Source of the DNA: Prevotella sp.
GTDB lineage: Bacteria > Bacteroidota > Bacteroidia > Bacteroidales > Bacteroidaceae
DNA length: 55,519 nucleotides
Direction of reading: 5' to 3'
NCBI GenBank assembly: GCA_017941345.1
Contig: JAGAWQ010000086.1
Span: 1 to 55,519 of the forward strand
The first letter of the stretch is position 1, and each line of letters begins with the position of its first letter. The position numbers and the translations under genes were made by a program. Below the pieces are notes generated by a model. The model saw only the letters and a program-made list of their open reading frames with translations. It searched no databases and was not told the DNA's origin. Of the stretch, positions 7,293-17,523 are shown piece by piece.

Positions 7293-9110
7293 TCATGTCC
7301 CAGAACTGGCCCCAAGAAGGTGGTCAATATCGTGTTGAGGGAGTATACAGAGGATGGCGCGTCCGTCGGGGGTGTAGTTGACATTCTCGCAGGCAAAGAG
7401 GTCGTTGACCAGGATGTCCATCTCTTCGTTCGACAGCAGCTGACCGTAGGGAATTGCCGCATGGCGAGCCAACGATAAGGAGAGATTAGAGGTTAGAGGT
7501 AAGAGGTTAGAGGTATGACCCGAATGCTCAGCAGCATCTGTCAGGATGTCGCGCAGCAGACTATCGGGCTGTAGCCCTTCGAGTCCTGCAGGTACACCAT
7601 TGACGGCATAGGCAGTAGGGCCTATGGGCGTGAGTTCGAAGCCCAGTGCTGTCAGCGACGGCAACAGGTCAGCCATCAGCACCGCTTCAGCGGATGACAG
7701 TTCCACCATTTCCGGAAACAGCAGGCGCTGGCTCTGCGCCGGAGCCTCCGTCAGCTGATGCTGATAACGCTCGTAGCGGATACGCACATCAGCACGATGC
7801 TGGTCGATAATCATCAGTCCTGACTTCACGGCAGTCATCACATAGCGTCCTTTGTACTGATAGTGCGTGGGGGCGATATCGGTGACGGGCGACTGTTCCG
7901 GTATTTCTTTGGCCTCGGGGAAGAGCGGCGGTTCCTCAGAAGGTGTCTCCTTGGGCAGTCCTTCGTAGAGTCGCTGCCAGTCTTGCGAGGGTTTCTGGCG
8001 GAAGGGGTTGTACTGGGGGGAGGTGCTGACCTTGGGGGCAGCGATGGCGTCGCTGCCTACTGGACTATAGGCCGGAATGTCGGGGCGGCCTTCGGTATCA
8101 AAGTCTATCTGGGGTATCTCGCAGAACTGTCCGATAGCATCCTTCACCGCAGCAGCCAGGATTTGCCAGATGGCCTGTTCGTTCTCAAACTTAATCTCCG
8201 TCTTGGTAGGGTGGATATTCACATCGATATCAGCAGGGGCAACATCGAAATATATAAAATAAGGTACGTGCGTACCTAATTGCACAAGTCTGTCGTAAGC
8301 CTGTTGTACCGCCTTATGGAAATAGGCATGTTTCATGAAACGTCCGTTGACGAAGAAATACTCGTGAGCCCCCTTCTTGCGCGCAGCCTCCGGCTTACCA
8401 GTAAAGCCTGTTATCTTACACATCTCCGTATCGACGCTGACAGGCAACAGGTCCTGTCCGTAGCGGCGACCATACACATCGGTGATTCGCTGACGGAGTG
8501 AGCCGCTATGCAGATTCATGAGCTCCTGCCCATTGGAATGCAAGGTGAAACTGATGTCAGGATAGACCAGGACAATACGTTCGAAGGCCGTCAGGATATT
8601 GTTCAGCTCCGTGGCGTTGGTTTTCAGGAACTTACGACGTGCAGGGACATTAAAGAAGATATTGCTGACGGTAAAGCTGCTACCCACCGCACAGGAACAA
8701 GGCTCCTGACTCTCAACATGAGAGCCGGAAAGTCTGAGACACGTCCCCACCTCATCTTCAGCGCGCCGTGTCCTCAGCTCCACCTGAGCAACAGCCGCTA
8801 TAGAGGGTAACGCCTCACCGCGAAAGCCCATCGTATGCAGGGAGAAGAGGTCGTCAGCCTTACGAATCTTAGAGGTGGCATGACGCTCGAAAGCCAGTCG
8901 GGCATCCGTCTCTGACATCCCGCAGCCATTGTCGATGACTTGAATGGACGTGCGTCCGGCATCCACCACCAGCACGTTGATGGTCGTCGCTCCGGCATCG
9001 ACAGCATTCTCCACCAGCTCCTTGATTACAGAAGCCGGACGTTGTATGACCTCACCAGCAGCTATCTGGTTGGCAACACTATCGGGTAAGAGCTGAATCA
9101 CGTCTGTCAT
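7293..9110 (-). CDS. mutL: DNA mismatch repair protein MutL
   Basis: 605 aa, normal for the family. The N-terminal GHKL ATPase (about 1-330) carries ENAVDAGA (34-41), DNGCGM (60-65) and GFRGEAL (95-101). A short linker is followed by the C-terminal dimerisation domain (about 410-600). MutL couples MutS mismatch recognition to downstream excision. Two things are odd. First, the canonical endonuclease motif DQHA(x)2E(x)4E reads DQHRADVRIRYE near 436-447, with the first Glu replaced by Val; the late metal-site Cys motifs also read ARHAAI and TPDGRA. Second, a five-unit heptamer array (7481-7515) encodes about residues 533-544 of the C-terminal domain. The gene overlaps the 3' end of the OstA-like gene by 32 bp, so it is probably the last gene of the guaB operon. 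Confidence 0.95.
   Translation of the reverse strand: MTDVIQLLPDSVANQIAAGEVIQRPASVIKELVENAVDAGATTINVLVVDAGRTSIQVIDNGCGMSETDARLAFERHATSKIRKADDLFSLHTMGFRGEALPSIAAVAQVELRTRRAEDEVGTCLRLSGSHVESQEPCSCAVGSSFTVSNIFFNVPARRKFLKTNATELNNILTAFERIVLVYPDISFTLHSNGQELMNLHSGSLRQRITDVYGRRYGQDLLPVSVDTEMCKITGFTGKPEAARKKGAHEYFFVNGRFMKHAYFHKAVQQAYDRLVQLGTHVPYFIYFDVAPADIDVNIHPTKTEIKFENEQAIWQILAAAVKDAIGQFCEIPQIDFDTEGRPDIPAYSPVGSDAIAAPKVSTSPQYNPFRQKPSQDWQRLYEGLPKETPSEEPPLFPEAKEIPEQSPVTDIAPTHYQYKGRYVMTAVKSGLMIIDQHRADVRIRYERYQHQLTEAPAQSQRLLFPEMVELSSAEAVLMADLLPSLTALGFELTPIGPTAYAVNGVPAGLEGLQPDSLLRDILTDAAEHSGHTSNLLPLTSNLSLSLARHAAIPYGQLLSNEEMDILVNDLFACENVNYTPDGRAILCILPQHDIDHLLGASSGT
7481..7515 (-). repeat. Heptamer array inside mutL (AGAGGTT type)
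   Basis: Plus-strand units AGAGATT, AGAGGTT, AGAGGTA, AGAGGTT, AGAGGTA sit in exact 7-nt phase. On the coding strand three units make a 21-nt period read as seven residues, giving SNLLPLTSNLSL-type sequence in the MutL C-terminal domain. Similar AGAGGTT arrays occur at 33083-33108 and 40060-40075. Confidence 0.9.
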
Positions 9111-10818
9111 TCTGATTCGTACGTTTGGGAACCTCCCGACGCTTTTCCTCCTTCAGCTCGGTGCCTGCTTTCTTCGGACGCCAGTTGAAGATATCCTCCC
9201 TGTTCAGTGGGCGCACATAGTCGAACCAGGCATATTGGGGCAGGAAATACTTGTCGGGCGGTATCTGTGTCATCGGATAGAGCACACCAGAGGGCTTCTC
9301 CATCCATATCTTCTTCATCTTACGTTTCTCCAAAAACATCTTCATCAGCGGTGTTTCCGTATAGTTCAAACCAATCAGCGTGCTGTCCGACTCGTCTATC
9401 GGGTAATAGACAATGAACACGTTGTCGATGGCATGCGTCTCGCGTATCTCGCCTTTCTGGAAGAAAGCCTTCATCTCCTTTGATGCCACCTGATTGAAAT
9501 GCACCGAGTCAGCCATCTGCTCTGCTGAGAACGCCTGATTGATGACATGCGCATGGTCGATGGTGGAATCCTTCATATACACACGAATCTCCTCGCCAAA
9601 CAGCTGTTGGTTCATATTCCAGACAATAGGGTCTTTATACATCGTCATCAGCGAGTCCTTCGAGTTGTAAACCAGCGAATCGCAGACCGCCTGCACGTCC
9701 ACCCGGTACGCGCGTACCTTATTATACGCGTGTATCTTCCGATAGACAGAGTCCGTGCGGATGTTAAACGTGAAAATCTTAAACGTATCAGCATGCATAT
9801 ACAACGTGTCACGCTGAGAGTAGTCCATCACGACAGCCCGTTTAGTAGACATGGCATAGCCTGTGGAGTCGTTGTACTCACAATAGTCACCCGTCAGCAT
9901 ATTCTTGTTGAGCGAATCGGTGAAAACCACATTCCAATAGGCATAGTTGGTACCATCAGCAGCATTATGGTAAACGCTGTCACCGACGAGTGTCTTGCCG
10001 CCGTCGCGAATAACAGAGCGTCCAAACAGTTCAGACCGCTCGGTCTTCGTGTTATAATAGCCGTCTTCACTATAGATACGGCTTCCCCCGGAGGTGATGG
10101 TAGAAGGTCCCACGATATGAGCCTGTGAGGTTTGTGTGTCGTAATACAACGAGTCGGTAGTCAGAAACATCTTCTTGTCCTTCAGCTGCACATCATAATA
10201 GAAGATAGCCATCTTCGTGTCGGTATGATACTCGCCCCAGTCGGAGGTGAGCACCGACGAGCCGTCTACCAGTTTGCCGCCTTCGAAGAAGTTTCCGAAA
10301 CTATACATCCTGTCATAGTCGAGAGAGTCCGTGTACAGTGTCGACTTCCGGTGTTTCAGTATCACATTATAGCGAGCCTGTGCCAGTTGGTCGTTACCGT
10401 CATAGTAGGCATAGTCGCTCGTCAGCCGGAGCGTGTCGCCCTGTATCATCTTCACGTGTCCGAAGGCCTCAAAGGAGTTGGAGGCCTCATAGAAATGAGC
10501 GCTGTCACAATAGAGGTCCGCACCGTTATGGCGGAAATGCACGTTCCCGTGTAGCACCTGGGCGTCGCCGTTACGATACTGGTCGTAGTGCAGATTATCG
10601 GAATGTATCAGATACACCCTTTTATCCTCCGTCTTCTTACGAGGAGCACGCTTACGAGCGGGCTGGGCAGCGAAAGCGGCAAAGACGAAGAGAAATAAAA
10701 ATATAAATGAGAAATGAGAAATGAGATATGAGAAATGGAAATGAGAAATGAAGAAATGCCGATGCATCTCTAAACTCCTCCTGATATTCTCCTTATTCTT
10801 AACAACAAACTTCATCAT
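9079..10818 (-). CDS. OstA/LptA-like LPS-transport periplasmic protein
   Basis: 579 aa from the upstream ATG pair; ATG at 10767 (MHRHFF) is an alternative start. The mature part is an OstA/LptA-like beta-taco: successive units of the form 'D.L.YD......A.GNV...DGADLYCDSAHFY' (HGNVHFRHNGADLYCDSAHF, LTSDYAYYDGNDQLAQARYNV, VGDSVYHNAADGTNYAYWNV). This family bridges LPS across the periplasm between LptBFGC and LptD; the role is inferred from homology and from lptB in the same window. The hydrophobic signal region (about residues 21-38, with ISHF and LISHFSF) is encoded by CTCATTT heptamers, continuing into FIFLFLFVFAAFA. It lies 40 nt after surA and overlaps mutL by 32 bp. Confidence 0.8.
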   Translation of the reverse strand: MMKFVVKNKENIRRSLEMHRHFFISHFHFSYLISHFSFIFLFLFVFAAFAAQPARKRAPRKKTEDKRVYLIHSDNLHYDQYRNGDAQVLHGNVHFRHNGADLYCDSAHFYEASNSFEAFGHVKMIQGDTLRLTSDYAYYDGNDQLAQARYNVILKHRKSTLYTDSLDYDRMYSFGNFFEGGKLVDGSSVLTSDWGEYHTDTKMAIFYYDVQLKDKKMFLTTDSLYYDTQTSQAHIVGPSTITSGGSRIYSEDGYYNTKTERSELFGRSVIRDGGKTLVGDSVYHNAADGTNYAYWNVVFTDSLNKNMLTGDYCEYNDSTGYAMSTKRAVVMDYSQRDTLYMHADTFKIFTFNIRTDSVYRKIHAYNKVRAYRVDVQAVCDSLVYNSKDSLMTMYKDPIVWNMNQQLFGEEIRVYMKDSTIDHAHVINQAFSAEQMADSVHFNQVASKEMKAFFQKGEIRETHAIDNVFIVYYPIDESDSTLIGLNYTETPLMKMFLEKRKMKKIWMEKPSGVLYPMTQIPPDKYFLPQYAWFDYVRPLNREDIFNWRPKKAGTELKEEKRREVPKRTNQNDRRDSALTR

Positions 10819-10861
10819 TTCTCATTACTCATTACTCATTTGAGCATGAAACGCATGCTCA
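10705..10861. repeat. Inverted heptamer arrays with hairpin (element 3), overlapping the OstA-like gene
   Basis: About seven AAATGAG-type units (10705-10753, some degenerate) face CATTTCT/CATTACT units (10816-10843) across about 57 nt. The right array runs into a perfect hairpin TGAGCATG-AAACG-CATGCTCA (10841-10861) that contains the surA stop codon. The left array is translated as part of the OstA-like signal peptide. Confidence 0.8.
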
Positions 10862-12250
10862 CCTCACCCAACCTTCATATTCGAACTTACAGTCTCGATA
10901 GCGGTCGTTGATACGTACGTATGTCGACTTGATGCGCTTAACCACCCAGTCGTGCAACACCTGATTGCGGCGTTTGCTAAGCACTAGGTTCTTCATGACC
11001 TGGAAGTCCTCCGTGATGGTAGCCTTATGTCCCTCGATGCGGCTCTTCAGCTTCACAATAGCACATATCGTCTTGCCACGTTCGTTAATCATCGTGAAAG
11101 GTTTAGAGATAGCACCTACCGACAACGTGTCAATGGCTTTGGCCACTTCTGCCGGCAACTCAGCCATCTTGAATCGTGACGTACGTCCTTCCTGAGTGAC
11201 ATTGGCCATCAGACCGTGATTGTTACGTGTGTCCTTATCATCGGAGATGATTGACGCACCAGCCTCGAAGGGGAACTTCTCGTCCACGATATCCGTACGG
11301 ATAGAGTCCAGACGGAGCAGCGCCTTGTTGATGGCATCGTCGCTGACAACGGGCTTACGCAGGATATGACGCACCTTGATTTTCTCGCCACGCTTGTCGA
11401 TAAGCTGGATGATATGGAATCCGAACTCCGACTCCACAATCTTCGACACTCGCTTGGGGTCTGTCAGGCTGAATGCCACATTGGCGAAAGCAGGGTCAAG
11501 CATACCACGTCCCGTATAATCGAGTTCACCACCGCGACGAGCCGTACCCGGGTCCTCAGAGTAGAGACGGGCAAGGGTCTGGAATGTAGACTCCCCCTTA
11601 TTGATACGGTCGGTATAGTCACGCAGCTCCTCTTTCACACGGTTGATTTCCTCCTGTTCTATCCTGGGCTGCTGGGTGATAATCTGCACCTCCACCTCAG
11701 TAGGTACAAAAGGCAGACTGTCCTGAGGCATGTCCTTGAAATAGCGACGTACCTCTGCAGGTGATACCGTGATGTCCTTGGTCAGCTTCTGCTGCATACC
11801 CTGTACCATCTGGCGTTCACGATACGACTCACGCAGGTCAGCACGTATCTGACTGATATTCTTCTTATGATACTCCTCCAGTTTCTCACGGGAGCCAATC
11901 ATCGACACCATATTCTCCAGATACTGTTCCACACCTTGTGCGATTTCCGAGTCTGTCACCTGTACACTGTCGATAATGGCCTGGTTCAGATAGAGTTTCT
12001 GAACGGCTATCTGCTCAGGGATAGCACAATCGGGGTCACCCGACCAGTGAATACCTTCCTGTTGTCCTTGGATGCGCATGGCCTCCACGTCGGACTTCAA
12101 GATAGCCTCGTCGCCTACTACCCATATCACTTCGTCAACCACAGTTCCCGTAGGAGCCTGCACCTTGGCGCTGTCCGTCTGAGCGGCCAGTGGGGCCAGT
12201 TGAACGAATGAAACTAATAAGACCAGTATGACCAGAATTCTCTTATTCAT
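10859..12250 (-). CDS. SurA-like periplasmic peptidyl-prolyl isomerase/chaperone
   Basis: 463 aa. The signal peptide ends near LAPLAAQ (about 23). The N-terminal SurA chaperone module (GTVVDEVIWVVGDEAILKSDVE, about 35-185) is followed by a parvulin domain (about 187-295: VQIITQQP...GGELDYTGRGML...EFGFHIIQL). A second, more divergent parvulin domain (about 300-410: KVRHILRKP) ends the protein. SurA chaperones unfolded outer-membrane barrels across the periplasm. The start overlaps the stop of the preceding parvulin gene by 8 nt (ATGAATAA), indicating translational coupling. I omit the symbol because two paralogous parvulins lie side by side and orthology to E. coli SurA is not proved. Confidence 0.88.
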   Translation of the reverse strand: MNKRILVILVLLVSFVQLAPLAAQTDSAKVQAPTGTVVDEVIWVVGDEAILKSDVEAMRIQGQQEGIHWSGDPDCAIPEQIAVQKLYLNQAIIDSVQVTDSEIAQGVEQYLENMVSMIGSREKLEEYHKKNISQIRADLRESYRERQMVQGMQQKLTKDITVSPAEVRRYFKDMPQDSLPFVPTEVEVQIITQQPRIEQEEINRVKEELRDYTDRINKGESTFQTLARLYSEDPGTARRGGELDYTGRGMLDPAFANVAFSLTDPKRVSKIVESEFGFHIIQLIDKRGEKIKVRHILRKPVVSDDAINKALLRLDSIRTDIVDEKFPFEAGASIISDDKDTRNNHGLMANVTQEGRTSRFKMAELPAEVAKAIDTLSVGAISKPFTMINERGKTICAIVKLKSRIEGHKATITEDFQVMKNLVLSKRRNQVLHDWVVKRIKSTYVRINDRYRDCKFEYEGWVR

Positions 12251-13679
12251 GTTTATTGATTGTCGTTAATACTTCCTTATTGATGACTACAGCATACTTC
12301 TTGCGGAGTTCGCTGACCCATTGGCGCTCCATTTCCTCCTGCAAGTCAGCAGTCACCTGAACTCTCACATCAGTATAGTCCTGAGGCTTCTTGAGCAATT
12401 TGCCATAGGTCGCATCAATGGGATAGCCCTTGACGCTGTCCACCTTGGCATCGTGAACTTTGAACACCTCACGGTCGATGAGCGGATTGTCACCTTTCTT
12501 GAAGAGACCCTTCTCCACACGGATGCGCAGCACGGAGTCGTTGTTGAAGGTCGTCTTCAGGGCGCCGTTCCAGTCTTCGAACTTCAGCTTCTTCACACAC
12601 TGGGCAACCGCCTTCACGTCAGCCTGCTCCTTCACGTGGTAAGCCATACCCTTGAAGCGAGGCTCCTCCCACTTGTATTTCTTCTTGTTCTTCTTGAAAT
12701 ACTGTGCCAGCGCAGCCTCATCCTTGGCGGCCTTGTCCCAAACGGTGCGGTTGCTGATTTCATAGAGCAGCAGCCCGTCGTGATATTCCTTAATCAGATA
12801 ACGCATGTCGGTATCTACCGCTGACAGCGAGTCAGCGCGTTGCTTCAGCAGGGTCTCCTTCGTCTGTGTCCCATTGGAAGCCTTCACCATAGCGTCGAGC
12901 TTACGGTCTACCAGACTGTTACGTACGCCACGCTGCTCCAGGAACTTCAGAATATTCTCCTTGTGGAAGTCGAAGGGTTCCAGCTGCTTACGTTCCTTCA
13001 TCAGGATGATATGCCAACCAAAGGGTGACATGAAAGGCTCGCTCATCTCTCCGGGCTGCAAGGCGAACGCAGCATCCTCAAACTCCTTGACCATCTGACG
13101 GCGTGAGAACCAGCCCAGCATACCGCCTCGCTGTGCAGAACCTGGGTCCTGTGACACCTGTTTGGCCAATGTCTCGAAGTCTGCACCAGCCTTCAATGCC
13201 GTATACACTGAGTCGATGCGTCGTTTGGCTTCCTGCTGCTGAGCCTCAGTAGCCTTCTGCGGGATGAGCATCAGGATATGTCCTGCCATCACCAGTCCGT
13301 CGGGACCGATACTCTGTTTCGTCTGGTCATAGACCTGATGGGCCTCAGCCAGCATGTCATCGTCGGTGACATACGACGGACGAATCTGCTGGTCGCGATA
13401 TTGGGCGAACTCCGTCTTGAAAGCCTGTGTGGTATCCAGTCGGGCGTCTAATGCGGCCTGTACCTTCAACTTATAGTTGACGAACAAGTCAACATATTCC
13501 TCTACAGTCTTCTTGTCAATCACCCCGTCGGTATTGTTCTTGTTATAGGAATATTCGAACTCTGAACGCGGAACGGGGGTTCCTGCTATTGTCATGACGA
13601 TAGGGTCGTTCTTAGGCTGCGATAATATCGCAGCGTACGGGACAACGGCAAGGAGAAGGGTTATGATGATTTTTTTCAT
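12243..13679 (-). CDS. Periplasmic parvulin-type peptidyl-prolyl isomerase
   Basis: 478 aa from ATG 13679, chosen because MKKIIITLLLAVVPYAAILSQ is a clean signal peptide. An upstream in-frame start would add 19 polar residues and overlap guaB. The rotamase domain lies at about 110-230 (AGHILMLIPQ, GGMLGWFSRRQMV, GWHIILMKER), flanked by helical chaperone-like regions. Short SurA/PpiC-like features suggest folding of outer-membrane proteins. It begins 4 nt after guaB ends and its stop overlaps the SurA-like start, so the three are co-transcribed. Confidence 0.85.
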   Translation of the reverse strand: MKKIIITLLLAVVPYAAILSQPKNDPIVMTIAGTPVPRSEFEYSYNKNNTDGVIDKKTVEEYVDLFVNYKLKVQAALDARLDTTQAFKTEFAQYRDQQIRPSYVTDDDMLAEAHQVYDQTKQSIGPDGLVMAGHILMLIPQKATEAQQQEAKRRIDSVYTALKAGADFETLAKQVSQDPGSAQRGGMLGWFSRRQMVKEFEDAAFALQPGEMSEPFMSPFGWHIILMKERKQLEPFDFHKENILKFLEQRGVRNSLVDRKLDAMVKASNGTQTKETLLKQRADSLSAVDTDMRYLIKEYHDGLLLYEISNRTVWDKAAKDEAALAQYFKKNKKKYKWEEPRFKGMAYHVKEQADVKAVAQCVKKLKFEDWNGALKTTFNNDSVLRIRVEKGLFKKGDNPLIDREVFKVHDAKVDSVKGYPIDATYGKLLKKPQDYTDVRVQVTADLQEEMERQWVSELRKKYAVVINKEVLTTINKHE

Positions 13680-13683
13680 TTTT

Positions 13684-15177
<1,494 letters not shown>

Positions 15178-15194
15178 TTAAATTTTATTGCGTG

Positions 15195-15202
15195 CAAAGG
15201 TA
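15195..15202 (-). promoter_or_regulatory. -7 promoter box for guaB
   Basis: TACCTTTG on the minus strand, 30 nt before the guaB ATG. The expected -33 position falls inside the AGTGAAG heptamer array (15211-15231) and has no TTG. The same arrangement is seen at the tRNA-Val promoter. Confidence 0.6.
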
Positions 15203-15210
15203 CAAAAAAA

Positions 15211-15333
15211 AGTGAAGAGTGAAGAGTGAAGAATTTGCTTCCGCTATTGTTTTTTTAACCATTCTTTGACAAAAGTCAAAGCGACTTCGTCGATTACTTC
15301 ATTCTTAACTCCTCATTCTTCACTCTTCACTTA
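15211..15333. repeat. Inverted heptamer arrays with double-hairpin core (element 2)
   Basis: Three perfect AGTGAAG units (15211-15231) face ATTCTTA, ACTCCTC, ATTCTTC, ACTCTTC, ACTTAGT (15301-15335). Between them lies the core TTCTTTGAC-AAAA-GTCAAAGCGACTTCGTCGATTACTTCATT (15262-15303), which matches element 1 at 301-343 almost base for base outside the hairpin loop. The array ends on the recQ stop codon (15331-15333). It fills the recQ-guaB gap. Confidence 0.88.
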
Positions 15334-17514
15334 GTTAGCCATTTCCGATATGAACTTGATGCGAACCAGACGAATCTCATCCTCTGAGCATTCCGCACCC
15401 AGCTCGTCGATGGCGGCTTCCAGCGAATCGGTGTCGCTGTCGGCAAAATAGTCGTAGATATCGTCTACATGGTCTTCGTCCATCACCTCGTCCAGGAAAT
15501 AGTCGATATTCAGCTTCGTACCGCTATAGACGATGGCCTCCACCTCGTCCAACAGCTCTTCAAATTCCAGTCCCTGAGCCGTCGCGATGTCGTCAAGGGC
15601 TATCTGACGGTCTATCGCCTGGATAATCTTCACCTTGAGGATAGACTTCTTCGCTACCGTACGCACACGGAGGTCAGCCTGACGCACTATCTCGTTTTCC
15701 TCGCAGTAGCGTTTGATTAAGTCTACAAACTCCTTCGCATAAGACTGGCGCACCTTACCCTCGCCTACTCCCTGGATATTCTTCAGTTCCTCCAGCGTCA
15801 CCGGATAGTCGGTGGCCATCTGCTCGATGCTCACATCCTGGAAGATGACGTAAGGCGGACGCTCCAGGCGTTTGCTCACCTTCTTGCGGAGGTCTTTCAG
15901 CATCGCACTCAGCGTCGGGTCGAGTGCACTTGTCCCACCCTCATGCTCTGACGGCATGTCGTAGTCCTCAGAGAACTCGTTGTCCTCAACAATCATGAAT
16001 GAGTCGGGCTTCTTCAGGAACTTCTTACCGGCAGCAGTGAGCTTCAGCAAGCCGTAGTTCTCGACATCTTTTTTCAGATAGCCGGCAATCAGTGCCTGAC
16101 GAATCACCGGGTTCCAATGTTTCTCCTCATAGTCCTCGCCGGCACCGAACATCTCATGGTCCTGGTGCTTATGAGCCAGTATCTCCTCCGTCTCACGACC
16201 TATGACAAAGTCGATGATATAGTCTGCACGGAAGTTTTCCTTCAGCGTCTGTATCGTATTGAGCACGATGACCAGCTGCTTCTCAGCCTCTATCTTCGTC
16301 TTGGGATGCAGGCAGTTGTCGCAGTTATGGCAGTTCTCCTCATGATAGTCCTCACCAAAATAGTGCAGCAGCATCTTTCTGCGGCATACCGAGGTTTCTG
16401 CGTATGCTGCCGTCTCAGCCAGCAGCTGGCGTCCGATGTCCTGCTCAGCGACGGGCTTGCCTTCCATGAACTTATCCAGTTTCTGTAAGTCTTTCTGGGC
16501 ATAGAAGGTCACACAGAGACCCTCACCGCCATCGCGTCCGGCACGTCCCGTCTCCTGATAGTAGCCTTCCAGCGACTTGGGGATGTCATAGTGGATGACA
16601 AAACGCACGTCGGGCTTGTCGATACCCATACCGAAGGCTATCGTGGCAACAATCACATCGATGCGCTCCATCAGGAAGTCATCCTGTGTCTGTGAGCGCA
16701 GCGCAGAGTCCAGTCCGGCATGATAGGCAGCCGCCTTGATGTCGTTGGCTTTCAGGATTTCCGCCAGCTCCTCCACCTTCTTTCTCGACAGGCAGTAGAT
16801 GATACCGCTCTTGTTCGGGTGCTGCTTGATGAAGCGTGTGATGTCCTTATCCACATCATTGGTCTTCGGACGTACCTCGTAATAGAGGTTGGGACGGTTG
16901 AACGAGCTCTTGAACTCAGCGGCATCCATGATGCCCAGATTCTTCTTGATGTCCGTACGCACCTTGTCGGTAGCCGTTGCCGTCAGCGCGATAACAGGTG
17001 CCTCGCCTATCTCGCTGATAATCGGACGGATACGACGGTACTCCGGACGGAAGTCATGTCCCCACTCCGAGATACAATGGGCCTCATCTACGGCATAGAA
17101 CGATATCTTGGCCTGTTTCAGAAATTCCACATTATCCTCTTTGGTCAGCGACTCAGGAGCCACATACAACAGCTTCGTCCGTCCGGCCAGTATATCAGCT
17201 TTCACCTGGTCGATAGCTGCCTTGTTGAGCGACGAGTTCAGGTAGTGGGCCGTTCCCTCGTCACTCATCGAACTGATGACATCCACCTGGTTCTTCATCA
17301 GCGCTATCAGCGGTGAGATGACAATAGCCGTGCCCTCCATCAACAACGAGGGCAACTGGTAGCATAACGACTTGCCGCCACCCGTAGGCATCAGCACAAA
17401 GGTGTCCTTGCCGTCAAGCACGTTCTGAATGATAGCCTCCTGATCGCCTTTGAACTTGTCAAAGCCAAAATGCTTCTTCAGGGCTTCTGTGAGATTCTGT
17501 TTCTTCTTTGCCAT
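15331..17514 (-). CDS. recQ: ATP-dependent DNA helicase RecQ
   Basis: 727 aa from ATG 17514 (MAKKKQNL). An upstream in-frame TTG would translate the heptamer repeat and is unlikely. It has a Walker A (MPTGGGKS), DEAH box (AVDEAHCISEWGHDFRPEY), helicase motifs V/VI (ATIAFGMGIDKPDV, YQETGRAGRDG), a RecQ zinc site (CRRKMLLHYFG...CHNCDNC), a winged-helix region and one HRDC domain (about 560-640: YVIFQDVSIEQMA). A further acidic C-terminal extension of about 80 aa follows. RecQ unwinds DNA 3'-5' in recombination repair. It lies 41 nt after clpX. Confidence 0.96.
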   Translation of the reverse strand: MAKKKQNLTEALKKHFGFDKFKGDQEAIIQNVLDGKDTFVLMPTGGGKSLCYQLPSLLMEGTAIVISPLIALMKNQVDVISSMSDEGTAHYLNSSLNKAAIDQVKADILAGRTKLLYVAPESLTKEDNVEFLKQAKISFYAVDEAHCISEWGHDFRPEYRRIRPIISEIGEAPVIALTATATDKVRTDIKKNLGIMDAAEFKSSFNRPNLYYEVRPKTNDVDKDITRFIKQHPNKSGIIYCLSRKKVEELAEILKANDIKAAAYHAGLDSALRSQTQDDFLMERIDVIVATIAFGMGIDKPDVRFVIHYDIPKSLEGYYQETGRAGRDGGEGLCVTFYAQKDLQKLDKFMEGKPVAEQDIGRQLLAETAAYAETSVCRRKMLLHYFGEDYHEENCHNCDNCLHPKTKIEAEKQLVIVLNTIQTLKENFRADYIIDFVIGRETEEILAHKHQDHEMFGAGEDYEEKHWNPVIRQALIAGYLKKDVENYGLLKLTAAGKKFLKKPDSFMIVEDNEFSEDYDMPSEHEGGTSALDPTLSAMLKDLRKKVSKRLERPPYVIFQDVSIEQMATDYPVTLEELKNIQGVGEGKVRQSYAKEFVDLIKRYCEENEIVRQADLRVRTVAKKSILKVKIIQAIDRQIALDDIATAQGLEFEELLDEVEAIVYSGTKLNIDYFLDEVMDEDHVDDIYDYFADSDTDSLEAAIDELGAECSEDEIRLVRIKFISEMAN

Positions 17515-17523
17515 AGACTTAAA

